Assembly: GCA_947468985.1 (NCBI GenBank)
Contig: CANINJ010000004.1
Location: forward strand, 1 to 18,880
Source: Bacteroidota bacterium
GTDB taxonomy: Bacteria; Bacteroidota; Bacteroidia; Flavobacteriales; Flavobacteriaceae
Reading direction: 5' to 3'
Length of the DNA stretch: 18,880 bases
Shown: piece by piece, positions 1-5,846 of the stretch
Layout of the letters: every line of letters starts with the position of its first letter
Position numbering within the stretch: position 1 is the first letter of the stretch
The notes under the pieces: generated by a model
What the model was told of the DNA's origin: nothing
Seen by the model: the letters and a program-made list of their open reading frames with translations, nothing else
Databases searched by the model: none
Position numbers and translations under genes: made by a program

Positions 1-812
1 AAACCAATATCGATATTATCAACAAACAGTTTTCTCACGTGTTGACCAATGCCTTACTTTTTGTAGATGTTTTGGCGTTTCAACATTATTTAACGCACGA
101 TTCTGTTCCTGAAAAATATTTAAAAAAGATTGAAGAAACCATTATTAGTTTGGTTTCATTGGCGTTAAAAACAAAATCCAATAAGACTAAATATGACGAT
201 TTGCTCATAAAATTATTTGAAGCATCGGTTCGTTATAGTAAGTTTTCAAATGTAAGTATTCAAAATTTAGAAGAATTGAAATTGGATTATTTTACTTCCG
301 ATTTAGAAAAATACTATTTGATAGATTTAGCAGGAATGGCGTTGTGGAGCGATGGAATTATTGAGAAAAACGAAGCCTATTTCCTTCATAATTTGGCTGA
401 AATAATGACTGTTTCCGATGATTTTGTTATAGAAAGTATTGCTAATACAAATGAATTTATTACAGAATACAAAGATGAAATTCCGTATTTCAAATACTCA
501 AATCCCGTAAAACACTTTTTTGACCATACTACTCAAAGTGTGGAAGTTTTGATTAGTCGAAACAAAAACAGGTTGTTCAAAGAACTTTCTGAAAGTAAAG
601 AATTGATGGTTTTACTTGCAAAATCAACCAGACGAGATTTAGACGATAAAGAAAAGAAGAAAGTCAAAAAACAATTGTTGGATATTTGCAAATCAATTCC
701 TTCCTTGACCATTTTTTTGTTGCCAGGCGGAAGTTTGCTTTTGCCAATATTAATCAAATTTATCCCTAAGTTACTTCCTTCGGCGTTTAATGAAAATTTA
801 GACGTAGAATAA
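1..812 (+). CDS. LETM1-like protein, 5'-truncated by window edge
   Basis: The reading frame is open from the first bases of the window, with no stop before a possible GTG at 39. The gene therefore most likely starts upstream, and only about 270 C-terminal residues are visible. The C-terminus carries a basic stretch (DDKEKKKVKKQL) followed by a hydrophobic, glycine/proline-rich segment (LLPGGSLLLPILIKFIP, then LLPSAFNEN). This resembles the conserved membrane-associated segment of LETM1 proteins, and LETM1-related proteins annotated as biofilm-associated occur in flavobacteria. The middle is predicted mostly helical and contains an acidic patch like TerB-type folds (LAGMALWSDGIIEKNEAYF). The biochemical function is unproven; mitochondrial LETM1 is linked to cation/proton exchange. 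The next gene is 300 bp downstream across a repeat element, so it ends its transcription unit. The LETM1 similarity is recalled, not searched. Confidence 0.7.
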   Translation, partial: TNIDIINKQFSHVLTNALLFVDVLAFQHYLTHDSVPEKYLKKIEETIISLVSLALKTKSNKTKYDDLLIKLFEASVRYSKFSNVSIQNLEELKLDYFTSDLEKYYLIDLAGMALWSDGIIEKNEAYFLHNLAEIMTVSDDFVIESIANTNEFITEYKDEIPYFKYSNPVKHFFDHTTQSVEVLISRNKNRLFKELSESKELMVLLAKSTRRDLDDKEKKKVKKQLLDICKSIPSLTIFLLPGGSLLLPILIKFIPKLLPSAFNENLDVE

Positions 813-869
813 CTTCTCTAATTTTTATTTCTTTAGGAGCGAATTGTCCTCTTGTATTTGCAATTGCAA

Positions 870-935
870 TTCCCGCTTTCGGCTATATCTCTTCGCTTCG
901 CTGCGAGGATACCGCCTCAATCGGGGCTGAGGGAA
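870..935. repeat. Imperfect fold-back intergenic repeat
   Basis: This 66-bp GC-richer element folds back on itself. TTCCC (870-874) faces GGGAA (931-935), CCCG (872-875) faces CGGG (922-925), CGG (880-882) faces CCG (912-914), and CTTCGC (891-896) faces GCGAGG (903-908) around a 6-nt loop. Composition and layout resemble the dispersed structured intergenic repeats common in Flavobacterium genomes. It lies just after the LETM1-like gene and could also act as a weak terminator, but no clear T-tract follows. Confidence 0.5.
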
Positions 936-950
936 GAATTGTTTTGATAA

Positions 951-1061
951 TTTTATATTTCGGAAAACAAAGCCTTTATTGAATATTTAAAATTACATTT
1001 ACAAAAAGATAATGCGAAACAAACCTTCGCCAATATACACAAGATTGGTTGTATAAAATAA
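951..1061 (+). pseudogene. Possible 3' remnant of an unidentified gene
   Basis: There are 36 open codons between TAA at 948 and TAA at 1059 with a protein-like composition (ENKAFIEYLKLHLQKDNAKQ, then TFANIHKIGCIK), and no start codon. It begins immediately after the fold-back repeat at 870-935, as if the repeat replaced or truncated the upstream part of the gene. I do not recognise the family. It may be a chance open frame. Confidence 0.25.
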
Positions 1062-1064
1062 GGT

Positions 1065-1083
1065 TTGTATAGATTATATACAA
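1065..1083. promoter_or_regulatory. Inverted repeat upstream of lipoprotein gene
   Basis: TTGTATA (1065-1071), a 5-nt spacer, then TATACAA (1077-1083) form a perfect 7-bp-arm palindrome 26 bp before the lipoprotein ATG at 1110. The position fits an operator or a -33 region (TTTG at 1064-1067). Function is inferred from position only. Confidence 0.3.
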
Positions 1084-1109
1084 GTTAAACATAATTTAAA
1101 CCAAAAAAC

Positions 1110-1679
1110 ATGAAAATAAAATCCTTATTAGTCCTATTAATTTTTAGCTATTCTTGCAATCCAATAATGAAAACAATTTATGGGATTAAAGATCCACAAG
1201 AAGAAACTAAAGAATCATTGAATAAATATATGAGTTCAATATCAATGAGTTATGAAAACAGTTTAGTTGTAAACAAAAAAGGTAAATATAATATAGTACT
1301 TGACGATTTCAAAAAAAACATTCCAGAATCAGTTCTTTTTGATTCTACAGGAAAAAGGTTAACATATAAGAAAGAAGAACAAGATTGTAATGCAGGACTT
1401 TTCGCAACTATTCCAGAACTAACAATTAACAGTTCCTTAAAGGAAGAAAAAGGAAGTGACTTAGAGGAATTTAAAAGCAACTTAATCTATTTGGATAATG
1501 AGAAATCTGTTGGAAATTTACCTAAAGCCGATTTTTATTTATTTATTAGTTGGGCCAGATTTGTAGGAAAGTTAAATAAAGACCATGTTAAAGTTTGGGA
1601 AAAACTTGCAAAAGATAATCCAAATGCTAAAATCATTGTTTTTAAAGTAAATATGGATATGCAAAAGAGATGGGAATAA
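1110..1679 (+). CDS. Small predicted lipoprotein, unknown function
   Basis: This 189-residue protein starts with a basic N-terminus (MKIK), a hydrophobic core (LLVLLIFSYS) and Cys16. That is a plausible lipoprotein signal peptide, although the lipobox (SYSC) is not canonical. The mature part is charged and lysine-rich. It ends in a segment with alternating hydrophobic strands (ADFYLFISWARFVGKLN, then AKIIVFKVNMDM) that recalls thioredoxin-like periplasmic lipoproteins of Bacteroidota, but no CxxC motif is present, so redox activity is not supported. The start is the only ATG after a 19-bp palindrome and an A-rich leader. It stands alone between repeat elements. I cannot name the family. Confidence 0.7.
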   Translation: MKIKSLLVLLIFSYSCNPIMKTIYGIKDPQEETKESLNKYMSSISMSYENSLVVNKKGKYNIVLDDFKKNIPESVLFDSTGKRLTYKKEEQDCNAGLFATIPELTINSSLKEEKGSDLEEFKSNLIYLDNEKSVGNLPKADFYLFISWARFVGKLNKDHVKVWEKLAKDNPNAKIIVFKVNMDMQKRWE

Positions 1680-1875
1680 TAGAAACCCCGCTAGCTTAAG
1701 CGTCACACTTGTGCCCACAATGAAATTTAAAAAAAATATATAAATAATTATCCGTTAGAAATTATAAATAGTACATAAACCCGACCGCACAGATATGTTA
1801 TTAAAACGAATAAAGGATTTTTAGTCCAAACCAACTGTATTATAATTTGAGGTTTTTAGAATGAATTTTGATACT
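1680..1875. other. Gene-free intergenic stretch
   Basis: No credible gene lies here. Positions 1690-1722 contain a GC-richer segment with small palindromes (GCTTAAGC at 1694-1701 and CACA-CT-TGTG nearby), typical of dispersed repeat debris. The rest is AT-rich without a recognised signal. Confidence 0.4.
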
Positions 1876-2042
1876 AATAGCTCGAAATTTCGAGCTATGA
1901 ACCTGAAATTTCGAGTTAAAAGCTCGAAATTTCGAGCTAATAACTTAAAATTTCGAGCTAATAACCTGAAAATTGAATTGAGAACCTGAAAATTCGAGCT
2001 TTGAGCCTGAAAATTTGAGTTAAAAGCCTGAAATTTTCATTT
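1876..2042 (+). repeat. Eight-unit 21-bp palindromic tandem repeat
   Basis: Eight consecutive units start at 1876, 1897, 1918, 1939, 1960, 1981, 2001 and 2022; all are 21 bp except the sixth, which is 20. Units 1 and 3 contain the perfect 18-bp palindrome AGCTCGAAATTTCGAGCT (1879-1896 and 1921-1938). Later units decay towards CCTGAAAATT. Because 21 is a multiple of three, the array is readable as heptapeptides (consensus xxLKFRA) from an ATG at 1861 to a TGA at 1987, where the 20-bp unit shifts the frame. Unlike a CRISPR array, it has no unique spacers. Confidence 0.85.
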
Positions 2043-2049
2043 TGGTTAT

Positions 2050-2076
2050 CCTGCAAGGTTTCCAAAACCTTGTAGG
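2050..2076. repeat. Perfect hairpin, REP-like repeat
   Basis: A 12-bp stem (CCTGCAAGGTTT at 2050-2061 pairs with AAACCTTGTAGG at 2065-2076, with one G-T wobble) closes on a 3-nt loop. It has no T-tract on either strand, so a terminator is less likely than a dispersed palindromic repeat. It directly follows the 21-bp array. Confidence 0.6.
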
Positions 2077-2116
2077 TAATTATTGCTTCAGTAGAGACAA
2101 GAAAAACCGAATATTC

Positions 2117-2188
2117 TTGTCATGCTGAACTTGAATTTGCTGAACTTGTTTCAGCATCTCAATAAAAATAGAATCTGAAATAAATTCA
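2117..2188 (+). repeat. Left part of a composite hairpin repeat, interrupted by parDE
   Basis: The segment begins TTGTCATGCTGAAC and includes the hairpin TGCTGAA-cttgt-TTCAGCA (2138-2156). It ends in a stretch matching 4188-4214 with about two mismatches in 27 bp, up to AAATTCA at 2188. In the downstream copy this continues directly into CAGATTGACAAATC (4213 onward). Here it breaks off at parDE, and the matching continuation resumes at 2791. The intact right end (TTGACAA) is the near inverse of the left end (TTGTCA). Confidence 0.5.
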
Positions 2189-2195
2189 AATTTTC

Positions 2196-2228
2196 TTTTA
2201 AAGTTACCAAATTTTGGTAACTTTAAAA
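2196..2228. promoter_or_regulatory. 33-bp palindromic operator upstream of parD
   Basis: Perfect 16-bp arms (TTTTAAAGTTACCAAA at 2196-2211 and TTTGGTAACTTTAAAA at 2213-2228) surround a single base, ending 13 bp before the parD ATG. The right arm contains TAACTTTA (2218-2225), one mismatch from the Bacteroidota -7 box TAnnTTTG. A ribbon-helix-helix dimer bound here would cover the promoter. ParD-type antitoxins usually autorepress in this way; binding at this site is inferred. Confidence 0.65.
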
Positions 2229-2241
2229 AAAACATAAAATT

Positions 2242-2490
2242 ATGGGACGTAATACATCTGTATCTCTAGGCAATTACTTTGAAATTTTTGTTGACAAAAG
2301 TGTCACTCAAGGAAGATTTAAAAACGCAAGTGAAGTTATTCGTGCAGGATTAAGATTGTTAGAAGAAGAGGAAAACAAAATAATTGTCCTGAGAAACGCA
2401 ATTAATGAAGGCATTGAAAGTGGAATTGCTGAAAATTTTGATCCTAAAAGACATCTTGAATCTTTAAAAGCGAAGAAAAGAAATGCCTAA
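2242..2490 (+). CDS. parD: ParD-family antitoxin
   Basis: This is an 82-residue type II antitoxin. The N-terminal ribbon-helix-helix DNA-binding domain is visible as a short strand (NTSVSLG, residues 4-10) followed by two helices (FEIFVDKSVTQGRF and NASEVIRAGLRLLEEEE, about residues 13-43). The sequence G-R-F-K-N-A-S-E-V-I-R-A-G-L-R is a signature of the ParD/CC2985 family. The charged C-terminal half (44-82) would wrap the toxin. The ATG lies 13 bp after a 33-bp palindrome, so autoregulation is likely. The 3' end overlaps parE by 8 bp, which implies translational coupling. Length is typical of the family. Confidence 0.93.
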   Translation: MGRNTSVSLGNYFEIFVDKSVTQGRFKNASEVIRAGLRLLEEEENKIIVLRNAINEGIESGIAENFDPKRHLESLKAKKRNA

Positions 2491-2782
2491 ATATTCTCTT
2501 ACCAACAAAGCTGTTGCTGATTTATCTGAAATTTGGGATTACACTTTTGAAGTTTGGTCGGAAAATCAAGCAGACAAATACTACTTTGAATTGTTGGCGA
2601 ATTGTCAAGAATTAGCAGAAATCCAAACTTTGGGCAAAAATTATGATGAAATAAATAAAGAAATTTTTGGTTACAATTCTGGTCAGCATCTGATTTTTTA
2701 TAGAATTCTAAATGCCAAAGAAATAGAAATTACCAGAATCTTACATTCAAGAATAAATTTGAAAAACAGAATTCAAGAATAA
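2483..2782 (+). CDS. parE: ParE-family toxin (RelE/ParE superfamily)
   Basis: This 99-residue toxin is co-translated with parD. It has the family pattern: N-terminal YSLTNKAVADLSEIWDYT with a long helix, a middle helix (NQADKYYFELLANCQELAE, about residues 28-46), then strands ending in SGQHLIFYRILNAKEIEITRILHSRINL (about 66-93). The Y-R-I ... I-L-H-S-R end matches ParE proteins, which typically inhibit DNA gyrase; RelE-like mRNA cleavage is the alternative for the superfamily, and sequence alone does not decide the target. The gene is full length with no sign of inactivation. It is followed within 10 bp by a dispersed 205-bp repeat, and the parDE pair as a whole seems to interrupt that composite repeat. 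Confidence 0.93.
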   Translation: MPKYSLTNKAVADLSEIWDYTFEVWSENQADKYYFELLANCQELAEIQTLGKNYDEINKEIFGYNSGQHLIFYRILNAKEIEITRILHSRINLKNRIQE

Positions 2783-2790
2783 AAAACCTA

Positions 2791-3000
2791 CAGATTCACA
2801 AATCAAAGGTAAAATTCAGATTGCCTAAGGGTTGATTTGGTTATTCGTTGATTTGGTTATTCGGAAAATCATAAATCATAAATCATAAATCTGAAATCGG
2901 GGTTCGCATGAAGGGTGGCAGCGGAAATCCTCTGTGGAACGAAGTGGAACAGAGATTGCAGCGAACGACCTGACCCGAAGTTTTTACGAAGGGGCATGCC
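2791..3000 (+). repeat. ~205-bp dispersed repeat, copy 1
   Basis: This segment is nearly identical to 4214-4416. It contains a 16-bp tandem duplication (GTTGATTTGGTTATTC at 2831-2846 and 2847-2862), three ATAAATC units (two in the other copy), then a GC-richer fold-back part in which CTCTGT (2930-2935) faces ACAGAG (2949-2954) and TCGGG faces CCCGA. It ends in the palindrome GGCATGCC. Only about four substitutions and one 7-bp unit separate the copies. No coding capacity is visible. Confidence 0.9.
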
Positions 3001-3015
3001 CAAATAAAAATGGGC
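2998..3015 (+). terminator. Weak hairpin after parDE and repeat copy 1
   Basis: GCCCA (2998-3002) and TGGGC (3011-3015) form a 5-bp GC-rich stem around an 8-nt A-rich loop, at the edge of the repeat. No T-run follows, so termination efficiency is doubtful. It is the only hairpin near the repeat edge 3' of parE. Confidence 0.25.
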
Positions 3016-3059
3016 TTAACAATATGTGTCAAACCCATTTTATGGTGTTCTTAAACCAA

Positions 3060-3233
3060 TTATTTAGGCATTAAAACGTTATCAGTAAAGTGTTCCTTTA
3101 GTTTTCCAGCTTTTAATACAAAAGCAGTTATTATTGTAACGGTGCCTAGTTCACCAATTAAATAATTTTACTATTATTTTTGAGCTGTCAATATAATACC
3201 AATAGCAGTTTCAAAGCTGTTTTTTAAGTTTTG
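3060..3233 (-). pseudogene. Possible gene remnant downstream of the repeat-protein gene
   Basis: On the minus strand, two segments in the same frame look protein-coding. One is 3177-3233 (19 codons, ending FETAIGIILTAQK); the other is 3060-3167 (35 codons, LIGELGTVTIITAFVLKAGK, then a short charged tail ending MPK and a TAA). Three consecutive stops (3168-3176) separate them, and neither has a suitable ATG at its start. The hydrophobic VTIITAFVL stretch suggests a former membrane segment. The family is not recognised; this may be debris of a small membrane-protein gene. Confidence 0.3.
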
Positions 3234-3238
3234 TTACT

Positions 3239-3892
3239 TTAATTTTTGGCTGTAAACTGACCATTGTCATCACGGGGATGCTTTTTATTTTGAGATGAAT
3301 TGCTTGTACGGTTTGTACTATTATCAAGCGTGTAGCGTTTATCTATTTCACCAGCTTTTGTTAAATGCTCATTCGCATTTGCGTGGCTTTGCAATGCTTT
3401 TGAATGGTCACCATTTCGGGTGTGCATGCCAGCTTCTTTGAGATGGGTCGACGCTTGATCGTAATGATTAGCTGAAATAGCATAATCGTTGGACTCTTTG
3501 TAGCGATGATCAATTTCACCTGCTTTCGTTAAATGTTTGTTCGCTTTAGCGTTGCTTTCTTTTGCTTTAGAATGATTACCCATTTTGGTATGCATGGCAG
3601 CATCTTTACGATGACTTGAAACTTGGGCGTAATGATGTGCTGAAGTTTCATGGTCACGAGCGGCTGTATAACGTTGGTCAATTTCCCCAGCTTTTGTGTA
3701 ATGAATTTCTGCATCATCGCCACTTTGATTGCCTTTTTCTAGGTCACCAGCGTCTTTGTAACTGGCTGCTTCTTTGTGCAACTTTGCAGCAGAATCAAGA
3801 TGTGTTGCTACCATTTTGTGATGTTCAGAAGAATAATTTTTTGATTTTGTTCCGTCGTTTGGAACATCTAAAACATTTTTTTCAGTTTTCAT
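3239..3892 (-). CDS. Hydrophilic protein with three 56-residue repeats
   Basis: This 217-residue protein has no signal peptide or membrane segment and is rich in His, Ala, Lys, Asn and Asp. Three repeats of about 56 residues (roughly 24-85, 86-141 and 142-196) share the pattern HHY..ASTHLKEAGMHT..GDHSKA...AN.HLTKAGEID.RY. The strictly spaced TKAGEID motif falls at residues 66-72, 122-128 and 178-184. The pattern predicts paired amphipathic helices, like an alpha-solenoid or TPR-type scaffold, and the evenly spaced histidines could bind metal; both are inference. A basic, disordered tail ends in KHPRDDNGQFTAKN. A good -7 box lies 38 bp upstream. The gene sits alone between two direct repeats of about 205 bp. 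I do not recognise a named family. Confidence 0.8.
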   Translation of the reverse strand: MKTEKNVLDVPNDGTKSKNYSSEHHKMVATHLDSAAKLHKEAASYKDAGDLEKGNQSGDDAEIHYTKAGEIDQRYTAARDHETSAHHYAQVSSHRKDAAMHTKMGNHSKAKESNAKANKHLTKAGEIDHRYKESNDYAISANHYDQASTHLKEAGMHTRNGDHSKALQSHANANEHLTKAGEIDKRYTLDNSTNRTSNSSQNKKHPRDDNGQFTAKN

Positions 3893-3909
3893 TTTATAAA
3901 TTTTTAATT

Positions 3910-3937
3910 GTAACGAAATTGTTACTTAGCAAATTTA
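3910..3937 (-). promoter_or_regulatory. Promoter of the 56-residue-repeat gene
   Basis: On the minus strand TAAATTTG (3930-3937) matches the Bacteroidota -7 consensus TAnnTTTG exactly and would give a leader of about 30 nt. Just downstream, GTAAC (3921-3925 as read on the minus strand) and GTTAC (3910-3914) form a 5-bp-arm inverted repeat across the predicted start, as an operator might. No clear -33 TTTG is seen. Confidence 0.4.
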
Positions 3938-3986
3938 CCTTGAAGTGTAAATTAATTTATTATACTTTTTTTTTATTAAAATATAT

Positions 3987-4107
3987 AATTCACAGTTTAT
4001 CGCTGCTATTGGTGTTTTATATTTCGAAATATTAGTAAAAAGTATAACCCGTTGGCGCAAATGTCTCGCTAGTGACCATGAAAAAAGAAATAAATTAACT
4101 GTGAATT
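3987..4107. repeat. 121-bp element bounded by 11-bp inverted repeats
   Basis: AATTCACAGTT (3987-3997) and AACTGTGAATT (4097-4107) are perfect inverted repeats about 100 bp apart. Between them lie the 14-bp palindrome ATATTTCGAAATAT (4019-4032) and a GC-richer stretch (4050-4077) like other dispersed repeat debris. The size and terminal inverted repeats suggest a MITE-like unit, but flanking target duplications are not evident. Confidence 0.35.
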
Positions 4108-4187
4108 GCATACTGAGATTGGCACTTCCCTTGTAATGACATTCTAAAACGATTACAGATTCTATTTTTTATTGCCCTCGATATTAC

Positions 4188-4416
4188 TATAAAATTAGCA
4201 TCTGAAATAAATTCAGATTGACAAATCAAAGGTAAAATTCAGATTGCCTAAGGGTTGATTTGGTTATTCGTTGATTTGGTTATTCGGAAAATCATAAATC
4301 ATAAATCTGAAATCGGGGTTCGCATGAAGGGTGGTAGCGGAAATCCTCTGTAGAACAAAGTGGAACAGAGATTGCAGCGAACGACCTGACCCGAAGTTTT
4401 TACGAAGGGGCATGCC
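4188..4416 (+). repeat. ~205-bp dispersed repeat, copy 2, with uninterrupted left junction
   Basis: Positions 4214-4416 repeat 2791-3000, including the 16-bp duplication (4254-4269 and 4270-4285). Upstream, 4188-4214 matches 2162-2188 with about two mismatches and contains the small palindrome ATCTGAA-ataaa-TTCAGAT (4200-4218). Here the two parts are contiguous, so this copy shows what the composite repeat looks like without parDE. Confidence 0.85.
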
Positions 4417-4436
4417 AAATAAAAAATTGAAATGAA

Positions 4437-4466
4437 AAACCCGATAACTTTAGGACTATCGGGTTT
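4437..4466 (-). terminator. Rho-independent terminator of the nucleoside transporter gene
   Basis: A perfect 10-bp stem (AAACCCGATA at 4437-4446 with TATCGGGTTT at 4457-4466) and a 10-nt loop lie 18 bp beyond the stop codon of the minus-strand transporter gene. On the minus strand the stem is followed by a T-rich run. Confidence 0.8.
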
Positions 4467-4484
4467 ATTTATGAGTGTTTTTGA

Positions 4485-5810
4485 CTAATGATTTACTTCT
4501 GGAATTTCTTCAGGATTGTGTTTGTGCTTGAAGAAAACAGCAAAGGCAACGGCAATTACGGCGGCATAAATGGCAAAACAAAGCCAAATAGAATGCCAGT
4601 CTTTGGTATTGTCAACGGTGAAATATTTGTCGATAATATAGCCGCTGATTTTACTTCCTAAATAAGCGCCAACACCATTTGTCATCATCATAAATAATCC
4701 TTGTGCTGATGAACGAATCTTAGAATCTGTTGTTGTTTCAACAAATAAAGATCCAGAAATATTGAAGAAATCAAATGCCATTCCATAAACAATACACGAT
4801 AAAATAATCATCCAAAGACCGTCAGCAGGATTACCATAAGCAAATAATCCGAAGCGCAATACCCAAGCAATCATTGAGATTAGCATTACTTGTTTGATTC
4901 CAAATCGTTTTAAGAAAAATGGAATTGCAAGAATAAATAAGGTTTCAGATATTTGAGAAATTGACATAATCATAGTTCTTCCTTCAACAACAAATGAAGT
5001 TTTATATTCTGTAATTTTTCCAAAATCATCCAAGAATGCATCGCCATACATATTGGTCAATTGCAATGCTGCACCAAGAAATAAGGAAAAAAGTAAAAAA
5101 AGTGCCATTTTTGAATTTGTAAATAACTTAAAAGCATTTAGACCTAATTGCTCTATAAATGAAGCATCTTCAGCAATCAGTTTTTGAGGTGGGCATTTTG
5201 GTAAAGTAAAAGAATAAACACCAAGAATAATTGCAAAAAATGAAGCAAAATAAAACTGGTTAGCATATATAGGGCTTCCAAAAAAACTTGCAATATCATT
5301 TCCGATTCTTAAACCAAAATCGTGAATAAATGCGGGTGGATTTTGAGAACTAAATATATTTGTAAACCACATTGCTACAATAAATCCGATTGTTCCCCAT
5401 ACTCTAATTGGTGGAAAATCTTTTATAACATCATATTTATTATTTTTTAAAATGTTGTAAGCAATCGAATTTGACAATGAAATAGTTGGCATATAACAAA
5501 TCATCGCTCCAAAAATTACATAATATAATGTGTTTGGATCATTAACACTTGGAACGTAAAATAGAATTAATCCATATAAAACATGAAGTATTCCGTATAA
5601 TTTTTCAGCGTTTATCCATTTATCGGCAATAATTCCTGTAATAGCTGGCATAAATAGTGAAGACAAACCTAATGTTGAAAATATAGCTCCAAATTCGGCT
5701 CCTGTCCATCCTTTTGCATTAAAACAATAAGTTCCAATAGTTATCAACCAAGCTCCCCAAACAAAAAACTGTAGGAAACTCATTAATGTAAGACGATTTT
5801 TAATATTCAT
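4485..5810 (-). CDS. NupG-like nucleoside:H+ symporter (MFS)
   Basis: This is a 441-residue inner-membrane transporter with about 12 hydrophobic segments. Its N-terminus (RLTLMSFLQFFVWGAWLITI) is characteristic of the nucleoside:H+ symporter family of the major facilitator superfamily (E. coli NupG and XapB, about 418 residues). The conserved F-W-G-x-W and the loop ADKWINAEKLYG support this. It probably imports nucleosides by proton symport; substrate range cannot be read from sequence. It is transcribed alone, with a promoter-like pair upstream (5847-5876) and a strong terminator downstream (4437-4466). The neighbouring cmk phosphorylates CMP, but the two genes are separated by 92 bp and need not be co-regulated. 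Confidence 0.85.
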   Translation of the reverse strand: MNIKNRLTLMSFLQFFVWGAWLITIGTYCFNAKGWTGAEFGAIFSTLGLSSLFMPAITGIIADKWINAEKLYGILHVLYGLILFYVPSVNDPNTLYYVIFGAMICYMPTISLSNSIAYNILKNNKYDVIKDFPPIRVWGTIGFIVAMWFTNIFSSQNPPAFIHDFGLRIGNDIASFFGSPIYANQFYFASFFAIILGVYSFTLPKCPPQKLIAEDASFIEQLGLNAFKLFTNSKMALFLLFSLFLGAALQLTNMYGDAFLDDFGKITEYKTSFVVEGRTMIMSISQISETLFILAIPFFLKRFGIKQVMLISMIAWVLRFGLFAYGNPADGLWMIILSCIVYGMAFDFFNISGSLFVETTTDSKIRSSAQGLFMMMTNGVGAYLGSKISGYIIDKYFTVDNTKDWHSIWLCFAIYAAVIAVAFAVFFKHKHNPEEIPEVNH

Positions 5811-5846
5811 AAAATTAGATTTAGGTAAGGTGGTTTATTAGTAATG

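Noticed and set aside
533..757. Minus-strand open frame under the LETM1-like gene
   Set aside because: It is antisense to the conserved C-terminal segment and has no promoter or protein-like features.
1110..1679. Thioredoxin-like redox lipoprotein
   Set aside because: The C-terminal strands recall the fold but no CxxC or equivalent active site is present, so the function was left open.
1876..2042. CRISPR array
   Set aside because: Repeats are contiguous without unique spacers, and no cas gene is present.
2196..2228. Transcription terminator upstream of parD
   Set aside because: Although a perfect hairpin, it lies directly before parD with no gene ending upstream and overlaps a near -7 box, so an operator fits better.
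3616..4035. Plus-strand open frame of 139 codons
   Set aside because: It runs antisense through the repeat-protein gene and its promoter; its composition (Phe, Leu, His, Cys runs) reflects the opposite strand and it resembles no protein.
2791..4416. Compound transposon with two insertion sequences
   Set aside because: The flanking 205-bp repeats encode no transposase and lack clear terminal inverted repeats, so only a repeat-bounded cassette can be claimed.
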